A DNA stretch of 12,329 bases, from the NCBI GenBank assembly GCA_910578845.1, contig CAJTSL010000076.1:1-12329 (forward strand), read 5' to 3'. The stretch's first letter is position 1. Every line of letters starts with the position of its first letter. Below, one piece after another: positions 1 to 7,224 of the stretch. The stretch is from an uncultured Lachnospiraceae bacterium (GTDB taxonomy: Bacteria > Bacillota > Clostridia > Lachnospirales > Lachnospiraceae). The notes under the pieces were generated by a model. The model was given only the letters and a program-made list of their open reading frames with translations, was not told the origin of the DNA and ran no database searches. A program made the translations under genes and the position numbers.

Positions 1-53
1 TCTATTGTCACATATTTTGCCGCTATAGTCGAGGTACGCACTATCTACCGTTT
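1..53. other. Sequence left of the truncated HAD gene; possible insertion or rearrangement junction
   Basis: The HAD reading frame to the right stops abruptly at 45. In none of the three minus-strand frames does the remaining sequence continue the conserved C-terminal part of that family. The hexamers at 3-8 (TATTGT) and 54-59 (ACAATA) are inverted relative to each other, which could be an element end or chance. Only about 50 bases are visible, so the nature of the junction is unknown. Confidence 0.3.
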
Positions 54-626
54 ACAATATTCCGGCCTGTATTTATCCTGTTGGAAAACACAATTAATTC
101 CCTCAATCTGTTTTACACGTTCATAAAGGGGCTGTAATTCATTTTTGGGAGCAATCAATGTAAAGTAGCACGTTTTCCCTTCAAACAATTTATCTTCTGT
201 ATCAACCATATGAATACGCCTGTCCGTAGAATGGTTTTGCAAATAATCCTGAAAGCCTTCATTCGTTCTTCCTGCCAGGCATAATTTTACTTCATTCGAG
301 CCAAAATAAGCAGTTGCGAATCCAGGGATAGCGGTGCCAGTTAAGGCCCGCCTTATGTGCTGTAATTCTTTTCCAAACATCGAAATTTCCATTTCTCTCT
401 TAGACAGAGGATCGGCAAGAATTGTTCCGTTGCGGATAATGACAGGCAGGTGAAAGGAAATATTTCTTGTAATTTTAGAAGCAGAATCCAGCGATCTTGC
501 GGTTGCATATGTAAGATATATACCTTGGCGAAGCAGACGGTTCAATATCGCAACGCTTTCATTTGAAATTGTTTTATCATCCCGCATTAAAGTCCCATCT
601 AAATCAGTAACATACAATGTTTTCAT
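45..626 (-). pseudogene. Cof-type HAD hydrolase (subfamily IIB), C-terminally truncated
   Basis: Phosphatase of the haloacid dehalogenase superfamily, Cof/YkrA type; these cytoplasmic enzymes usually act on small sugar or nucleotide phosphates. The N-terminus shows motif I as TDLDGTL, preceded by a hydrophobic strand and followed by the usual helix and the 'TYATARS' motif II region. About 193 residues remain, whereas the family normally has about 260-290. The frame ends shortly after the end of the cap domain (around 'KYRPEY'). The catalytic Lys and the GDxxND metal-binding motif, which lie after that point, are absent, so the product is probably inactive. ATG at 626 is preferred over the in-frame ATG at 653, because it starts the conserved region and follows the upstream stop by 7 bases. 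The ribosome site GGAAAGGA lies inside the end of the upstream methyltransferase gene, which suggests translational coupling. Confidence 0.75.
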
Positions 627-633
627 AATAGAA

Positions 634-1443
634 TTACTGTATCCTTTCCGCAATCATAATATCCATACAGTGCTGATGTGGGGTTCCGCCGCTATTGCAG
701 TCAAAAATGATCTCTTCTGTCGTATGCAATTTCCAATCATGATAGAGCATAAAAAGCTCTCCGGAATTCCACCGAAACCGATTGGCATCCTTATCTGGCG
801 GTACTTCCACAAACGGTTTATCTACAAATACATTGATTGCGTGTATGCCCCTTTTGTTTGTGTATTCTTTCAGGTTTGCTGTGATTTCTTTCCGGATTTC
901 CGGCTGAATAAAATGAAATACTCCACTGCTATAAATAATGTCATAGTATTCGGCTACACGAAAATCAGTTATGTCAGCTTTAAAAAAGTCTACATAGGCA
1001 TTACATTTTTCGGCAAGCTTTTTCCCCTTCTCTATTCCGGCTCCGGACAAATCAAAAGCTGTTACAATATAACCGTTCCGGGCAAGAAAAACGGCGTCTT
1101 TCCCCTCTCCACAGCCAATATCCAGCACTTTTAACGGTTTAACCGGGGGTCGCAACTTCATTATTTCATAGCATAAATTATTAGGGGTTATTCCCCAATA
1201 ATAATCTGCTGTGTCATATCGCTTATCATAATCAGAGACCACAAAAGACTTATATCCCAGAAGGGAATCAATACTTGTATCCAACACACTTGCAATCATA
1301 GGAAGAATTTCCATGTCCGGATAATTTGTTCCATTCTCCCATTTTGATACTGCCTGAAAAGATACATTTAATTTATCCGCCAAAGTTTGTTGCGTATAAC
1401 CTAATGCCTTTCTTTTATTCATAATTACGGATCCAATATTCAT
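634..1443 (-). CDS. XRE-family HTH / TehB-like SAM-dependent methyltransferase fusion
   Basis: A 269-residue two-domain cytoplasmic protein. Residues about 5-62 form a Cro/C1-type helix-turn-helix (QQTLADKLNVSFQAVSKWE), a DNA-binding domain. Residues about 78-269 form a class I methyltransferase. Motif I reads VLDIGCGEGKD at about 106-116, the acidic end of strand 2 is TAFDLS at about 128-133, and 'SGVFHFI' follows. The order and the 'INVFVDKPF' segment resemble TehB-type methyltransferases, which methylate tellurite or other small electrophiles; the substrate here is unknown. Fusions of this kind are common in clostridial genomes and may combine sensing or repression with detoxification. The start is supported by AGGGAG with suitable spacing. 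The downstream HAD gene begins 7 bases after the stop, so the two form an operon. Confidence 0.85.
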   Translation of the reverse strand: MNIGSVIMNKRKALGYTQQTLADKLNVSFQAVSKWENGTNYPDMEILPMIASVLDTSIDSLLGYKSFVVSDYDKRYDTADYYWGITPNNLCYEIMKLRPPVKPLKVLDIGCGEGKDAVFLARNGYIVTAFDLSGAGIEKGKKLAEKCNAYVDFFKADITDFRVAEYYDIIYSSGVFHFIQPEIRKEITANLKEYTNKRGIHAINVFVDKPFVEVPPDKDANRFRWNSGELFMLYHDWKLHTTEEIIFDCNSGGTPHQHCMDIMIAERIQ

Positions 1444-1569
1444 TTAAACATCTCCCTGTTTCATAATGACATAACTGCATAGATTTTAAGCCAAAAAACT
1501 AGAATCCTCCTAGTCCGGCATACAAGGCAAACATATTTTTAATCCTTGTTTCTTTTGATCCCATTTTAC

Positions 1570-1606
1570 TATGGATGATTGAGATAATCCATAACCGTGC
1601 CGGTTA
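1570..1606. repeat. Two adjoining inverted repeats in the divergent intergenic region
   Basis: TATGGAT (1570-1576) is inverted at 1587-1593 (ATCCATA) with a 10-base spacer. TAACCG (1592-1597) is inverted at 1601-1606 (CGGTTA) with a TGC centre. The two share two bases. They lie between the divergent methyltransferase and TetR genes and could be protein-binding sites. No function can be assigned from sequence alone. Confidence 0.35.
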
Positions 1607-1647
1607 GTTCATCTTACAAATTCAACCAATAGTAGAAATAGAAATTA

Positions 1648-1676
1648 TTGACAAATAAGAAAAAATAATATATAAT
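1648..1676 (+). promoter_or_regulatory. Consensus sigma-A promoter of the tetR-CPBP operon
   Basis: The -35 box TTGACA is at 1648-1653 and the -10 box TATAAT at 1671-1676, separated by exactly 17 bases. Both hexamers are perfect consensus. The GTG start of the TetR gene lies 48 bases downstream. A promoter this strong implies that the operon is normally repressed. Confidence 0.85.
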
Positions 1677-1678
1677 TC

Positions 1679-1692
1679 ATGTTATATAACAT
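1679..1692. promoter_or_regulatory. Perfect 14-bp palindromic operator, probable TetR autoregulation site
   Basis: ATGTTATATAACAT is its own reverse complement. Symmetry extends to 1675-1696 with a single mismatched pair. It begins two bases after the -10 box, so it spans the likely transcription start, where a bound dimer would block initiation. TetR-family repressors typically bind palindromes of this size in their own promoter. Assignment to the adjacent TetR protein is inference. Confidence 0.65.
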
Positions 1693-1724
1693 AAATAATA
1701 TATTGATAGGAAGAGGTATGCGCA

Positions 1725-2291
1725 GTGCCACCAAAAGCTAAAATCACAAAAGAGATGATTATTGACGCTGCATTTCATGTTGCTCGTGAAGCAGGCGCGG
1801 AAAATATCAACGCAAGGACCGTTGCAGAGAAATTGAAATGTTCCACGCAGCCAGTTATGTATCATTTTGAAACTATCGAAGAACTGAAAAAAGCAGCTTA
1901 TGCAAAAGCGGACAGATTTCATACAGAATATTTAATGAGCGTAAAAAGACCACAGGAAGGAACCATGCTTGGAATCGGATTAAATTATATCCGCTTTGCG
2001 ATTGAAGAACCCCAGTTATTCCGTTTCCTTTTCCAGTCTGGTTTTGCCAAGAGCAGCATGCTTGAAATGATAGACTCGGAAGAACTTACTCCTATCCTTT
2101 CTGTCATGCAAAAAGCAATGGATGCGAGCATGGAACAGACAAAGAAAGTATTTTTAACGATCGCCTTATTTGCTCACGGATACGCAAGCATCATTGCCAA
2201 CAATTCATTGGCGTATGATGAAGAACTTGTAGCCTCTCATTTGGAGCAGGCATACAAAGGCGCAGTTTTAGCTGCTCAGGAGGAAGCATAA
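1725..2291 (+). CDS. TetR/AcrR-family transcriptional regulator
   Basis: A 188-residue cytoplasmic DNA-binding repressor. Residues about 8-55 form the TetR N-terminal helix-turn-helix: 'ITKEMIIDAAFHVAREAG', then the recognition part around 'TVAEKLKCSTQPVMYHF' with the typical YHF ending. The rest is a helical ligand-binding and dimerisation domain. Start codon GTG at 1725 is chosen because GAGG at 1713-1716 is well placed; the ATG at 1718 is out of frame. The gene is co-transcribed with the CPBP protease, whose ATG overlaps the TAA stop by one base. The palindrome over the promoter suggests autorepression of both genes. The inducing ligand cannot be told. Confidence 0.9.
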   Translation: MPPKAKITKEMIIDAAFHVAREAGAENINARTVAEKLKCSTQPVMYHFETIEELKKAAYAKADRFHTEYLMSVKRPQEGTMLGIGLNYIRFAIEEPQLFRFLFQSGFAKSSMLEMIDSEELTPILSVMQKAMDASMEQTKKVFLTIALFAHGYASIIANNSLAYDEELVASHLEQAYKGAVLAAQEEA

Positions 2292-3028
2292 TGAAAAAAT
2301 TATATGAGAAAAACGAATTGACATTTACACTTATATGGATTGGAATCTATTGCATTTTACAATCCTTAGCCAATCCACTTAATGAAATAATCGGAATTAA
2401 GAACTTTGCAAGCGCTATTCTTTGTATCATACAGACTATTGTTTTGTTTTCCTTTATGTGGCAAAACAAGCTGCTTGAAAAGTACGGGATTTGTAAATCG
2501 TCCATTTCTGCCCGCCGTTTTCTTTATTATGTTCCATTGATTATCTTGGCTACAAGCAATCTTTGGCATGGAGTTACGATGAACTACTCCTGTTTTGAAA
2601 TGATCTGTCATATCTTCCTCATGCTTTGTGTTGGATTTATCGAAGAAGTGATTTTCCGTGGCTTCCTTTTCCGGGCGATTGCGAAGGACAATGTAAAAAC
2701 AGCGATTATCATTTCAAGCATTACATTTGGCATCGGCCATTTGATAAACTTAGTAAATGGCAGCGGTATGGGACTTGCCGCAAATTTGTTTCAAGTTGTG
2801 TACGCAATTGCTTTGGGTTTCCTGTTTGTAATTCTGTTTTATCGTAGCGGAACCTTACTTCCGTGCATCATAACGCATTCTGCAATCAATATACTTAGTG
2901 CTTTTGCAGATAAAACAGGCCTAACTGTAGAGAAGCGCATTGCTTTCCTATTGATTGAATTTATAATGATTGCTATCTATATCTTAATCCTCACAAAAAC
3001 ATTACCAAAAAACAAGGATGAACAATAA
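2291..3028 (+). CDS. CPBP-family intramembrane glutamic protease (Rce1/Abi type)
   Basis: A 245-residue integral membrane protein with about seven or eight hydrophobic segments. It carries all three catalytic motifs of the CPBP family: EEVIFR at residues 118-123 (EExxxR), FGIGH at 146-150 (second motif, His150), and HSAIN at 196-200 (third motif, His196/Asn200). CPBP proteins include the eukaryotic CAAX prenyl protease Rce1 and bacterial members linked to bacteriocin self-immunity and membrane signalling. In bacteria the substrate is usually unknown, and it is unknown here. The TAATG overlap with the TetR gene means expression follows that regulator. The start is supported by AGGAGGA just upstream, inside the end of the TetR gene. 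Confidence 0.9.
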   Translation: MKKLYEKNELTFTLIWIGIYCILQSLANPLNEIIGIKNFASAILCIIQTIVLFSFMWQNKLLEKYGICKSSISARRFLYYVPLIILATSNLWHGVTMNYSCFEMICHIFLMLCVGFIEEVIFRGFLFRAIAKDNVKTAIIISSITFGIGHLINLVNGSGMGLAANLFQVVYAIALGFLFVILFYRSGTLLPCIITHSAINILSAFADKTGLTVEKRIAFLLIEFIMIAIYILILTKTLPKNKDEQ

Positions 3029-3119
3029 TAAACCCTTCCATGTTTTCAGTGCCAGCACAATACCTTACCGCAAGATTTAGATAATTTTCACGCAAGCAGG
3101 AACGTAATTATGTTTTTTA

Positions 3120-3686
3120 TTATACTGTTCCCCATACATGCTCTTTCAGATAAATATTTCCATTATCAAAATCTGCCGCTTTGATCTCATAAAGATTATT
3201 AATAGCTTCCACAATCGCTCCCCTTTCAATTTCCTTTCCTTCTTTCTGCCGGTACCATTCCCGCAGTTCACTGATAAACCGTTCCTCTTCGACTCCCGTA
3301 TCATACGCTCCCTTTTTGTGCAATAAATAAACAACATAAGCCTCTATCCTGCCCAGTTCCTGTTTCGTTGATTTTTCAATGAGAAAAGCCAAAACAATCA
3401 TCACTTGAATATAGTTAAATATGCTCTCTGGTTTGCTGATGGAGGCTACAAACTCAAACCCGGATATGATCGCTTTCTTAAAATCAATTTTTACATTGCC
3501 AGCCTTATAGGATGCAGGATCTTTTCCTAAAAATATCATACCCTTTCTTGCATCTTCTGGTATGACAGTAATATAATTGTCCACTATATATGACCCTGCC
3601 GACTCCTCCAATCCAAGCTGTAACGCTGCCTGTTCCAATTTCCTTTTCAGCCTGTCATTATATTCCATTGCTTCCTTCCTGTTCAT
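3120..3686 (-). CDS. Hypothetical protein paired with a zinc metallopeptidase
   Basis: A 188-residue soluble protein that I do not recognise. It has no signal peptide. The segment 'FNYIQVMIVLAFLIEKST' is hydrophobic but looks like a buried helix rather than a membrane anchor. The last 40 residues (an 'IVEAINNLYEIKAADF' helix followed by 'GNIYLKEHVW') look like a winged-helix fold. ATG at 3686 is preferred over ATG at 3692 because AGGAGG then has 7-base spacing; the earlier ATG abuts the ribosome site. The first 29 bases overlap the end of the upstream metallopeptidase gene in another frame, a sign of tight coupling and probable joint function. A regulatory subunit, inhibitor or substrate of the peptidase is possible, but this is speculation. 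Confidence 0.75.
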   Translation of the reverse strand: MNRKEAMEYNDRLKRKLEQAALQLGLEESAGSYIVDNYITVIPEDARKGMIFLGKDPASYKAGNVKIDFKKAIISGFEFVASISKPESIFNYIQVMIVLAFLIEKSTKQELGRIEAYVVYLLHKKGAYDTGVEEERFISELREWYRQKEGKEIERGAIVEAINNLYEIKAADFDNGNIYLKEHVWGTV

Positions 3687-4731
3687 TATCATTCCTCCTC
3701 ATAAGTCCTCTTCTTTCTGTCCACACAATCTTATCCAGTTTTCCTCTTTCCATCTTCAAAAGAAGCTGGTCTCTAAATTCGTCATACACATCCAGGAATC
3801 CACTGTAAAGATGATTCCCGTCCACAGTATTGAAATCATACTCCTCTTTGTAAGCAACCGCAAACAACCTGTTCTTACGCTTGATTGGTGACGGATGCTT
3901 CCAATCATGGAATACCGTTTTATACAATACTCTGTCGGTATAATAATATAGGTCGAAAAAATCCATATAGATCATCGGTGCCAAATACGTATATTCTTCA
4001 AGAACCACATCCACGCCCTTTTCTTCCATGATGATCTTCAGCACAATATGGTAAGCTATCATATCAGCCTCATACTCTTCCTTCTCGGGATGTTTCTCCG
4101 TATATTTCTTTCCAATGCATGCAAGATAGGCATGTGCAATCTCATGTGCCAGGCTGAATACTACGATTGTCCAATAACAGTCCTCGGCAAGCTGAAGTAT
4201 CTGGATATCCCCATCTACTGTATCCATTAATGCGTAATTCGCATCCATGCCCTGCATTTCCCCAAATATGCACACATCATTCATCAGGAACAATACATAT
4301 TTAAAGCACTCCCCATAAGTATCCAAATTTTCAAAATCCTTAGACCATTTAAACATTGCCAGTAAAAACCCCATGACCGTTGATTCAAACAGCTCATCAA
4401 TATGTACAAACGCCGGATTTATACAGTCATTGTAAATGTAGCTGTTGATCGTGTTCTGATAAAGGTTGCTTAATTCAATTTCTGTTCCGGTATAATCATA
4501 TTCTTTGGCAAAATACTTTTTGACGATATCAAACATTGTCTGTAGATTATACTGTGTCATATTCTTTTTTAACTGTTCTTCCGTAAAATAAGAAGAAAAA
4601 TATTTTAACATGGTTTGAATCCCACGTTCCTCATCTTTTATGGAACTTCCGCCAAATTTGAAGATTTCATAATTATCTGGCGGAAGCATGAATTTTTCTA
4701 AAAATGGACAGTCATTTCTTTGTTTTTCCAT
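3658..4731 (-). CDS. Zincin metallopeptidase with HEIAH motif, function unknown
   Basis: A 357-residue soluble protein with a zinc-metallopeptidase signature: HEIAH at residues 196-200 gives two His ligands and the catalytic Glu. The downstream 'EYEADMIAY' at 219-227 matches the ExxAD pattern that supplies the third ligand in gluzincins such as M48. The preceding helix 'WTIVVFSLAHEIAH' fits. No transmembrane helices or secretion signal are visible, so it probably acts in the cytoplasm. The N-terminal 190 residues are all-helical-looking and unfamiliar. Several phage-exclusion peptidases (Lit, family U49) are soluble HExxH enzymes of comparable size, but I cannot show homology. The start has AGGAGG with 7-base spacing. 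The gene overlaps its downstream partner, and a minus-strand TATAAT lies 19 bases before the ATG. Confidence 0.8.
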   Translation of the reverse strand: MEKQRNDCPFLEKFMLPPDNYEIFKFGGSSIKDEERGIQTMLKYFSSYFTEEQLKKNMTQYNLQTMFDIVKKYFAKEYDYTGTEIELSNLYQNTINSYIYNDCINPAFVHIDELFESTVMGFLLAMFKWSKDFENLDTYGECFKYVLFLMNDVCIFGEMQGMDANYALMDTVDGDIQILQLAEDCYWTIVVFSLAHEIAHAYLACIGKKYTEKHPEKEEYEADMIAYHIVLKIIMEEKGVDVVLEEYTYLAPMIYMDFFDLYYYTDRVLYKTVFHDWKHPSPIKRKNRLFAVAYKEEYDFNTVDGNHLYSGFLDVYDEFRDQLLLKMERGKLDKIVWTERRGLMRRNDNEQEGSNGI

Positions 4732-4750
4732 CTCGCTCCCTCCTTATACC

Positions 4751-4756
4751 ATTATA
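4751..4756 (-). promoter_or_regulatory. Possible -10 box for the metallopeptidase operon
   Basis: On the minus strand the sequence reads TATAAT 19 bases before the metallopeptidase ATG. No good -35 is present at 17-bp spacing. If it is used, the 5' untranslated leader would be very short, with the ribosome site almost at the 5' end. Confidence 0.35.
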
Positions 4757-4911
4757 CAACAAATCTTCCAAATTTTAATCGTTTATCATAATCATTATGG
4801 AAGCTATTTCTGCTCTGACCTGTCAATCATTGTTGAGGCAGACGTTGATCATTGTATTCCTACGTCTTCTCTGTATAATGAAAAGCATGTAGAAAAATAG
4901 TTATAAAAAAA

Positions 4912-4940
4912 TGAACCGTTTGCAAAGTCACGGCGAATAT
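4912..4940 (+). promoter_or_regulatory. Putative ECF-sigma (autoregulatory) promoter
   Basis: TGAACCGTTT (4912-4921) matches the AAC-containing -35 of ECF-type promoters. CGAATAT (4934-4940) provides the CG of the -10. The distance from AACC to CG is 16 bases, as usual for this class. It lies 29 bases before the sigma-factor start, so the sigma factor probably transcribes its own operon. This is pattern matching only. Confidence 0.55.
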
Positions 4941-4968
4941 AGGGTGAACAGATAGAGGAGGTGAAACA

Positions 4969-5493
4969 GTGGACGCAACAGAAATAGAAAAATGTATTGA
5001 TGATTTCGGTACAGATATTTATAGGTTTTGCCTAAAACTCTGTGCGGACAAAACGGATGCCGAAGATTTATATCAACAGACCTTCTTAAAAGCGTTAGAA
5101 ACAGAATGGACGCTCGACTGGAAGAGAAACCCAAAAGCGTTATTTTTCTCTCTAGCTTATAACCTTTGGAAAAGCGACAGAAGAAAACAGGCACGCCGGA
5201 ACATGATTGCTCCTTGTAGCAATTTCGATGATGAAACGGAAACAGTGCTACATTCTGAAGAAAACATTGAACAAGGTTATCTTCAGAAAGAATTGGCGCA
5301 AGAAGTCCGGCAGATCATTCAAACTCTCCCGGAAAGGTTCCAAGTACCGCTAATATTATTTTACCTTTCCGATTGTCCCATAGAACAGATCGCGGCTATT
5401 ATAAAAAAGCCGCCTGGCACCGTGAAAAGCCGATTATTCAAGGGAAGAAGCTTAATTAAAAAAAGATTGGAGGATACTGGTTATGAGAGATAA
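4969..5493 (+). CDS. ECF-family RNA polymerase sigma factor
   Basis: A 174-residue sigma-70 family protein with only regions 2 and 4, as is standard for extracytoplasmic-function sigma factors. Region 2 (about residues 10-75) contains 'DAEDLYQQTFLKALE', the -10 recognition and core-binding helices. Region 4 (about 108-170) has the helix-turn-helix 'CPIEQIAAIIKKPPGTVKSRL', which reads the -35 element. GTG at 4969 is chosen because GAGGAGG ends 7 bases upstream. The gene is first in a three-gene operon with 11-base and 4-base overlaps, the usual arrangement for a sigma factor followed by membrane-bound regulators. The ECF-like motif upstream suggests autoregulation. The inducing stress, possibly cell-envelope damage, cannot be read from the sequence. 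Confidence 0.93.
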   Translation: MDATEIEKCIDDFGTDIYRFCLKLCADKTDAEDLYQQTFLKALETEWTLDWKRNPKALFFSLAYNLWKSDRRKQARRNMIAPCSNFDDETETVLHSEENIEQGYLQKELAQEVRQIIQTLPERFQVPLILFYLSDCPIEQIAAIIKKPPGTVKSRLFKGRSLIKKRLEDTGYER

Positions 5494-5860
5494 TCATACT
5501 AATATGGAAATAGAAGAAATCATCCGGGCTTCTATGCAAATGACTGATATTCCATCCCCGGAACTAAACGGTAAGCTCAAAGCGGCTCTGTACCAACAGG
5601 AAGCTGTCTTACGTAAACAACCTGTCACACATCAATTATCACTTTGGTATTTGCCGATGGTTTTAAACTTGATAACGTTCTCTTTGTTAGCGCTTTTTGC
5701 CCTGCTAACGATTGAAAACACTTATCTATCTTACTTTGCCGCTGGCATCTGCTTTTATATTGGCGTGGCTGGCATATTGCTGACTATAGTAGGAGTCAAG
5801 AGAACAAATATAAAAGAGGATATCACAATCCGCATTAAGAAAAGAGGTGTGTTAGCATGA
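5483..5860 (+). CDS. Small membrane protein, probable anti-sigma or sigma-regulatory factor
   Basis: A 125-residue protein with a soluble N-terminal stretch (about residues 1-50) that is probably cytoplasmic. Two transmembrane helices follow, around 53-76 and 82-107, and then a short basic tail (KRTNIKEDITIRIKKR). I do not recognise the family. Its position directly after an ECF sigma gene, overlapping it by 11 bases, is the usual place for a membrane anti-sigma factor whose N-terminus holds the sigma factor at the membrane. No zinc-binding HxxxCxxC anti-sigma motif is present, so if it is an anti-sigma factor it belongs to another class. The start has GGAGG 9 bases upstream. Confidence 0.75.
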   Translation: MRDNHTNMEIEEIIRASMQMTDIPSPELNGKLKAALYQQEAVLRKQPVTHQLSLWYLPMVLNLITFSLLALFALLTIENTYLSYFAAGICFYIGVAGILLTIVGVKRTNIKEDITIRIKKRGVLA

Positions 5861-6747
5861 ATCATACGAAGAAAGACAGTCTTCTACTCTATATTGGCAT
5901 CCCGGTTATCATATTGTTGATTTTATTACGGTTTGGCTTATATTTTCTGAAAAGCGATGATTTTAGCGGTCTTTCCATGCTGCTTCCTATCCTGCTCCTT
6001 TGCTTTATCCTTTTTGCATTATGTACCTCTGCGCTTTTTGCAGCATGGGTATACCAGGATTGTAAGAGGCGGGGCGATGACCCGTTACTATGGGCGGTTG
6101 TCGTTTTCGTAACCACCCCCTTTATCGGCGTACTGATTTACTTTCTGCGCCGCTCAGAGATTAAAACAATCTGTCCGGCCTGCCAACATCGAATTTCTAT
6201 AAAAGCAAAATATTGCGAAGAATGTGGAACACCTGTCAAAAAGGAGGATAATAGCATTATGACAAGACAAGGAACACATCACTTAAAATTTATTATTGCC
6301 GGTATGATAAGCATGGTGCTTATGCTGGTATGTCTAACAGGTTTTATCGTCAGTGCAGCCACTGGCAATGGCATCAACACAAATGTTATTTCTAACGATC
6401 ATATATGGAACTTAGGGACGATCAGCATGAATTATAACGCCTACCAGAATGATGTTTGGAAGCTGGACTTTAGAAGCGCTAGTGAAGGTTTTGTGAAAGA
6501 ACAGAATATGACGGTTACGGACGCAAGCGCCCAACTGCTTTACGCCGATATTTCCTGTGGCACAGTCCCAGATGGTGCAACGCTTGTCCTTTGGCTGGTA
6601 CAGGGAGATGTTGCGAAATCTATTGATGTGACCAATCTTCCCGAGCCGTTAGAATATCCTTTGAACGAATTTCAGAATGGGAAAATTTACGTCAGGCTGC
6701 AAATCAATGGTGTGGAAGATACTATCTCAGAAATTTATATCCAGTAA
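5857..6747 (+). CDS. Zinc-ribbon multi-pass membrane protein of the ECF sigma operon
   Basis: A 296-residue protein with three N-terminal transmembrane helices (about 10-31, 40-66 and 78-98). A cytoplasmic zinc ribbon follows, with CPAC at 106-109 and CEEC at 120-123 (CxxC-N10-CxxC). Helix four is at about 143-167. The C-terminal domain of about 130 residues, probably outside the cell, is rich in beta-type sequence with aromatic and acidic residues. Family not recognised. The layout resembles a membrane sensor whose outer domain perceives a signal and whose inner zinc ribbon contacts a partner, plausibly the anti-sigma or sigma factor. The ATG overlaps the previous stop by four bases (ATGA). 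AGAGGTG upstream is the ribosome site. The operon ends at the terminator at 6838-6879. Confidence 0.75.
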   Translation: MNHTKKDSLLLYIGIPVIILLILLRFGLYFLKSDDFSGLSMLLPILLLCFILFALCTSALFAAWVYQDCKRRGDDPLLWAVVVFVTTPFIGVLIYFLRRSEIKTICPACQHRISIKAKYCEECGTPVKKEDNSIMTRQGTHHLKFIIAGMISMVLMLVCLTGFIVSAATGNGINTNVISNDHIWNLGTISMNYNAYQNDVWKLDFRSASEGFVKEQNMTVTDASAQLLYADISCGTVPDGATLVLWLVQGDVAKSIDVTNLPEPLEYPLNEFQNGKIYVRLQINGVEDTISEIYIQ

Positions 6748-6837
6748 CTAGCAAATCCAAGCAGGATTGCCAACAATCCATCCATACAAAACAACTAAGA
6801 ATAACAGTGGTCAAAGAGCCTGGCGCACAGACACAGA

Positions 6838-6879
6838 GCCGGTAACACGCAGATGCAAAATGCGGTTATCGGCCCTTTT
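6838..6879 (+). terminator. Rho-independent terminator of the sigma operon
   Basis: GCCGGTAAC (6838-6846) and CGCA (6848-6851) pair with TGCG (6861-6864) and GTTATCGGC (6865-6873). One bulged A and one G-T pair interrupt the stem, around a 9-base loop. The sequence CCTTTT follows. It lies 90 bases after the stop of the zinc-ribbon protein. The opposite strand has no T-run, so it acts in the + direction. Confidence 0.8.
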
Positions 6880-6907
6880 CATTTGAAAGATACAGCAACA
6901 GCTCGTA

Positions 6908-7129
6908 TTACTTGAACATGCCCTTTAAAGTATCGGCAGCCTTCGATACACTGTCAATAGTCAGCTTTGCCTTTACCCCATCAATGATATTCATGACAAC
7001 ATCATCCGGCAAATCAATACCGATCACTTTTTCTATTACCTTTACAGGCTCCTTTTCAAATTCTTCTTTAATATTTGGATTGTTAGAAACTTCCTCTACA
7101 ATCTTGTTGATTTGTCCTTTAAGATCCAT
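6908..7129 (-). CDS. Small protein resembling NHLP/Nif11-type leader peptides
   Basis: A 73-residue, mainly helical, acidic-then-basic cytoplasmic protein. The first half has a helix (QINKIVEEVSNNP), then 'FEKEPVKVIEKVIGIDLPDD'. This resembles the pattern of nitrile-hydratase-like and Nif11-like leader peptides (F..nP...l.e.GidLPd). Similar short proteins are common in Lachnospiraceae, as far as I recall without assigned function. The end, 'ADTLKGMFK', lacks the Cys/Ser/Thr-rich core and Gly-Gly cleavage site of a typical RiPP precursor. ATG at 7129 is preferred over ATG at 7144 because GGAGG then sits at 8-base spacing. A good promoter precedes it, so it is probably well expressed and separately transcribed from the C39-like gene upstream. 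Confidence 0.75.
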   Translation of the reverse strand: MDLKGQINKIVEEVSNNPNIKEEFEKEPVKVIEKVIGIDLPDDVVMNIIDGVKAKLTIDSVSKAADTLKGMFK

Positions 7130-7169
7130 TACTGATTCCTCCATAATCTATATCTCTTTATTTGACATT

Positions 7170-7198
7170 ATTGTATAATATATTCTAACAAAGTTCAA
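7170..7198 (-). promoter_or_regulatory. Sigma-A promoter of the 73-residue leader-like gene
   Basis: On the minus strand the -35 is TTGAAC (7193-7198) and the -10 TACAAT (7170-7175), with a 17-base spacer. The ATG at 7129 follows 40 bases later. It lies between the C39-like gene and the small-protein gene. Confidence 0.65.
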
Positions 7199-7224
7199 GA
7201 AATTATCATCGTGATATCATACGG

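Noticed and set aside
670..1134. Open + strand frame of 154 codons
   Set aside because: It lies fully opposite the HTH-methyltransferase gene, whose motifs are convincing, and has no ribosome site or recognisable domain.
1500..1518. ACTAG...CTAGT hairpin before a minus-strand T-run, as a leader attenuator of the methyltransferase
   Set aside because: The stem is only five base pairs with no GC clamp; too weak to call.
4874..4879. TATAAT upstream of the sigma gene as a sigma-A promoter
   Set aside because: No -35 hexamer at acceptable spacing; the ECF-like motif closer to the gene fits better.
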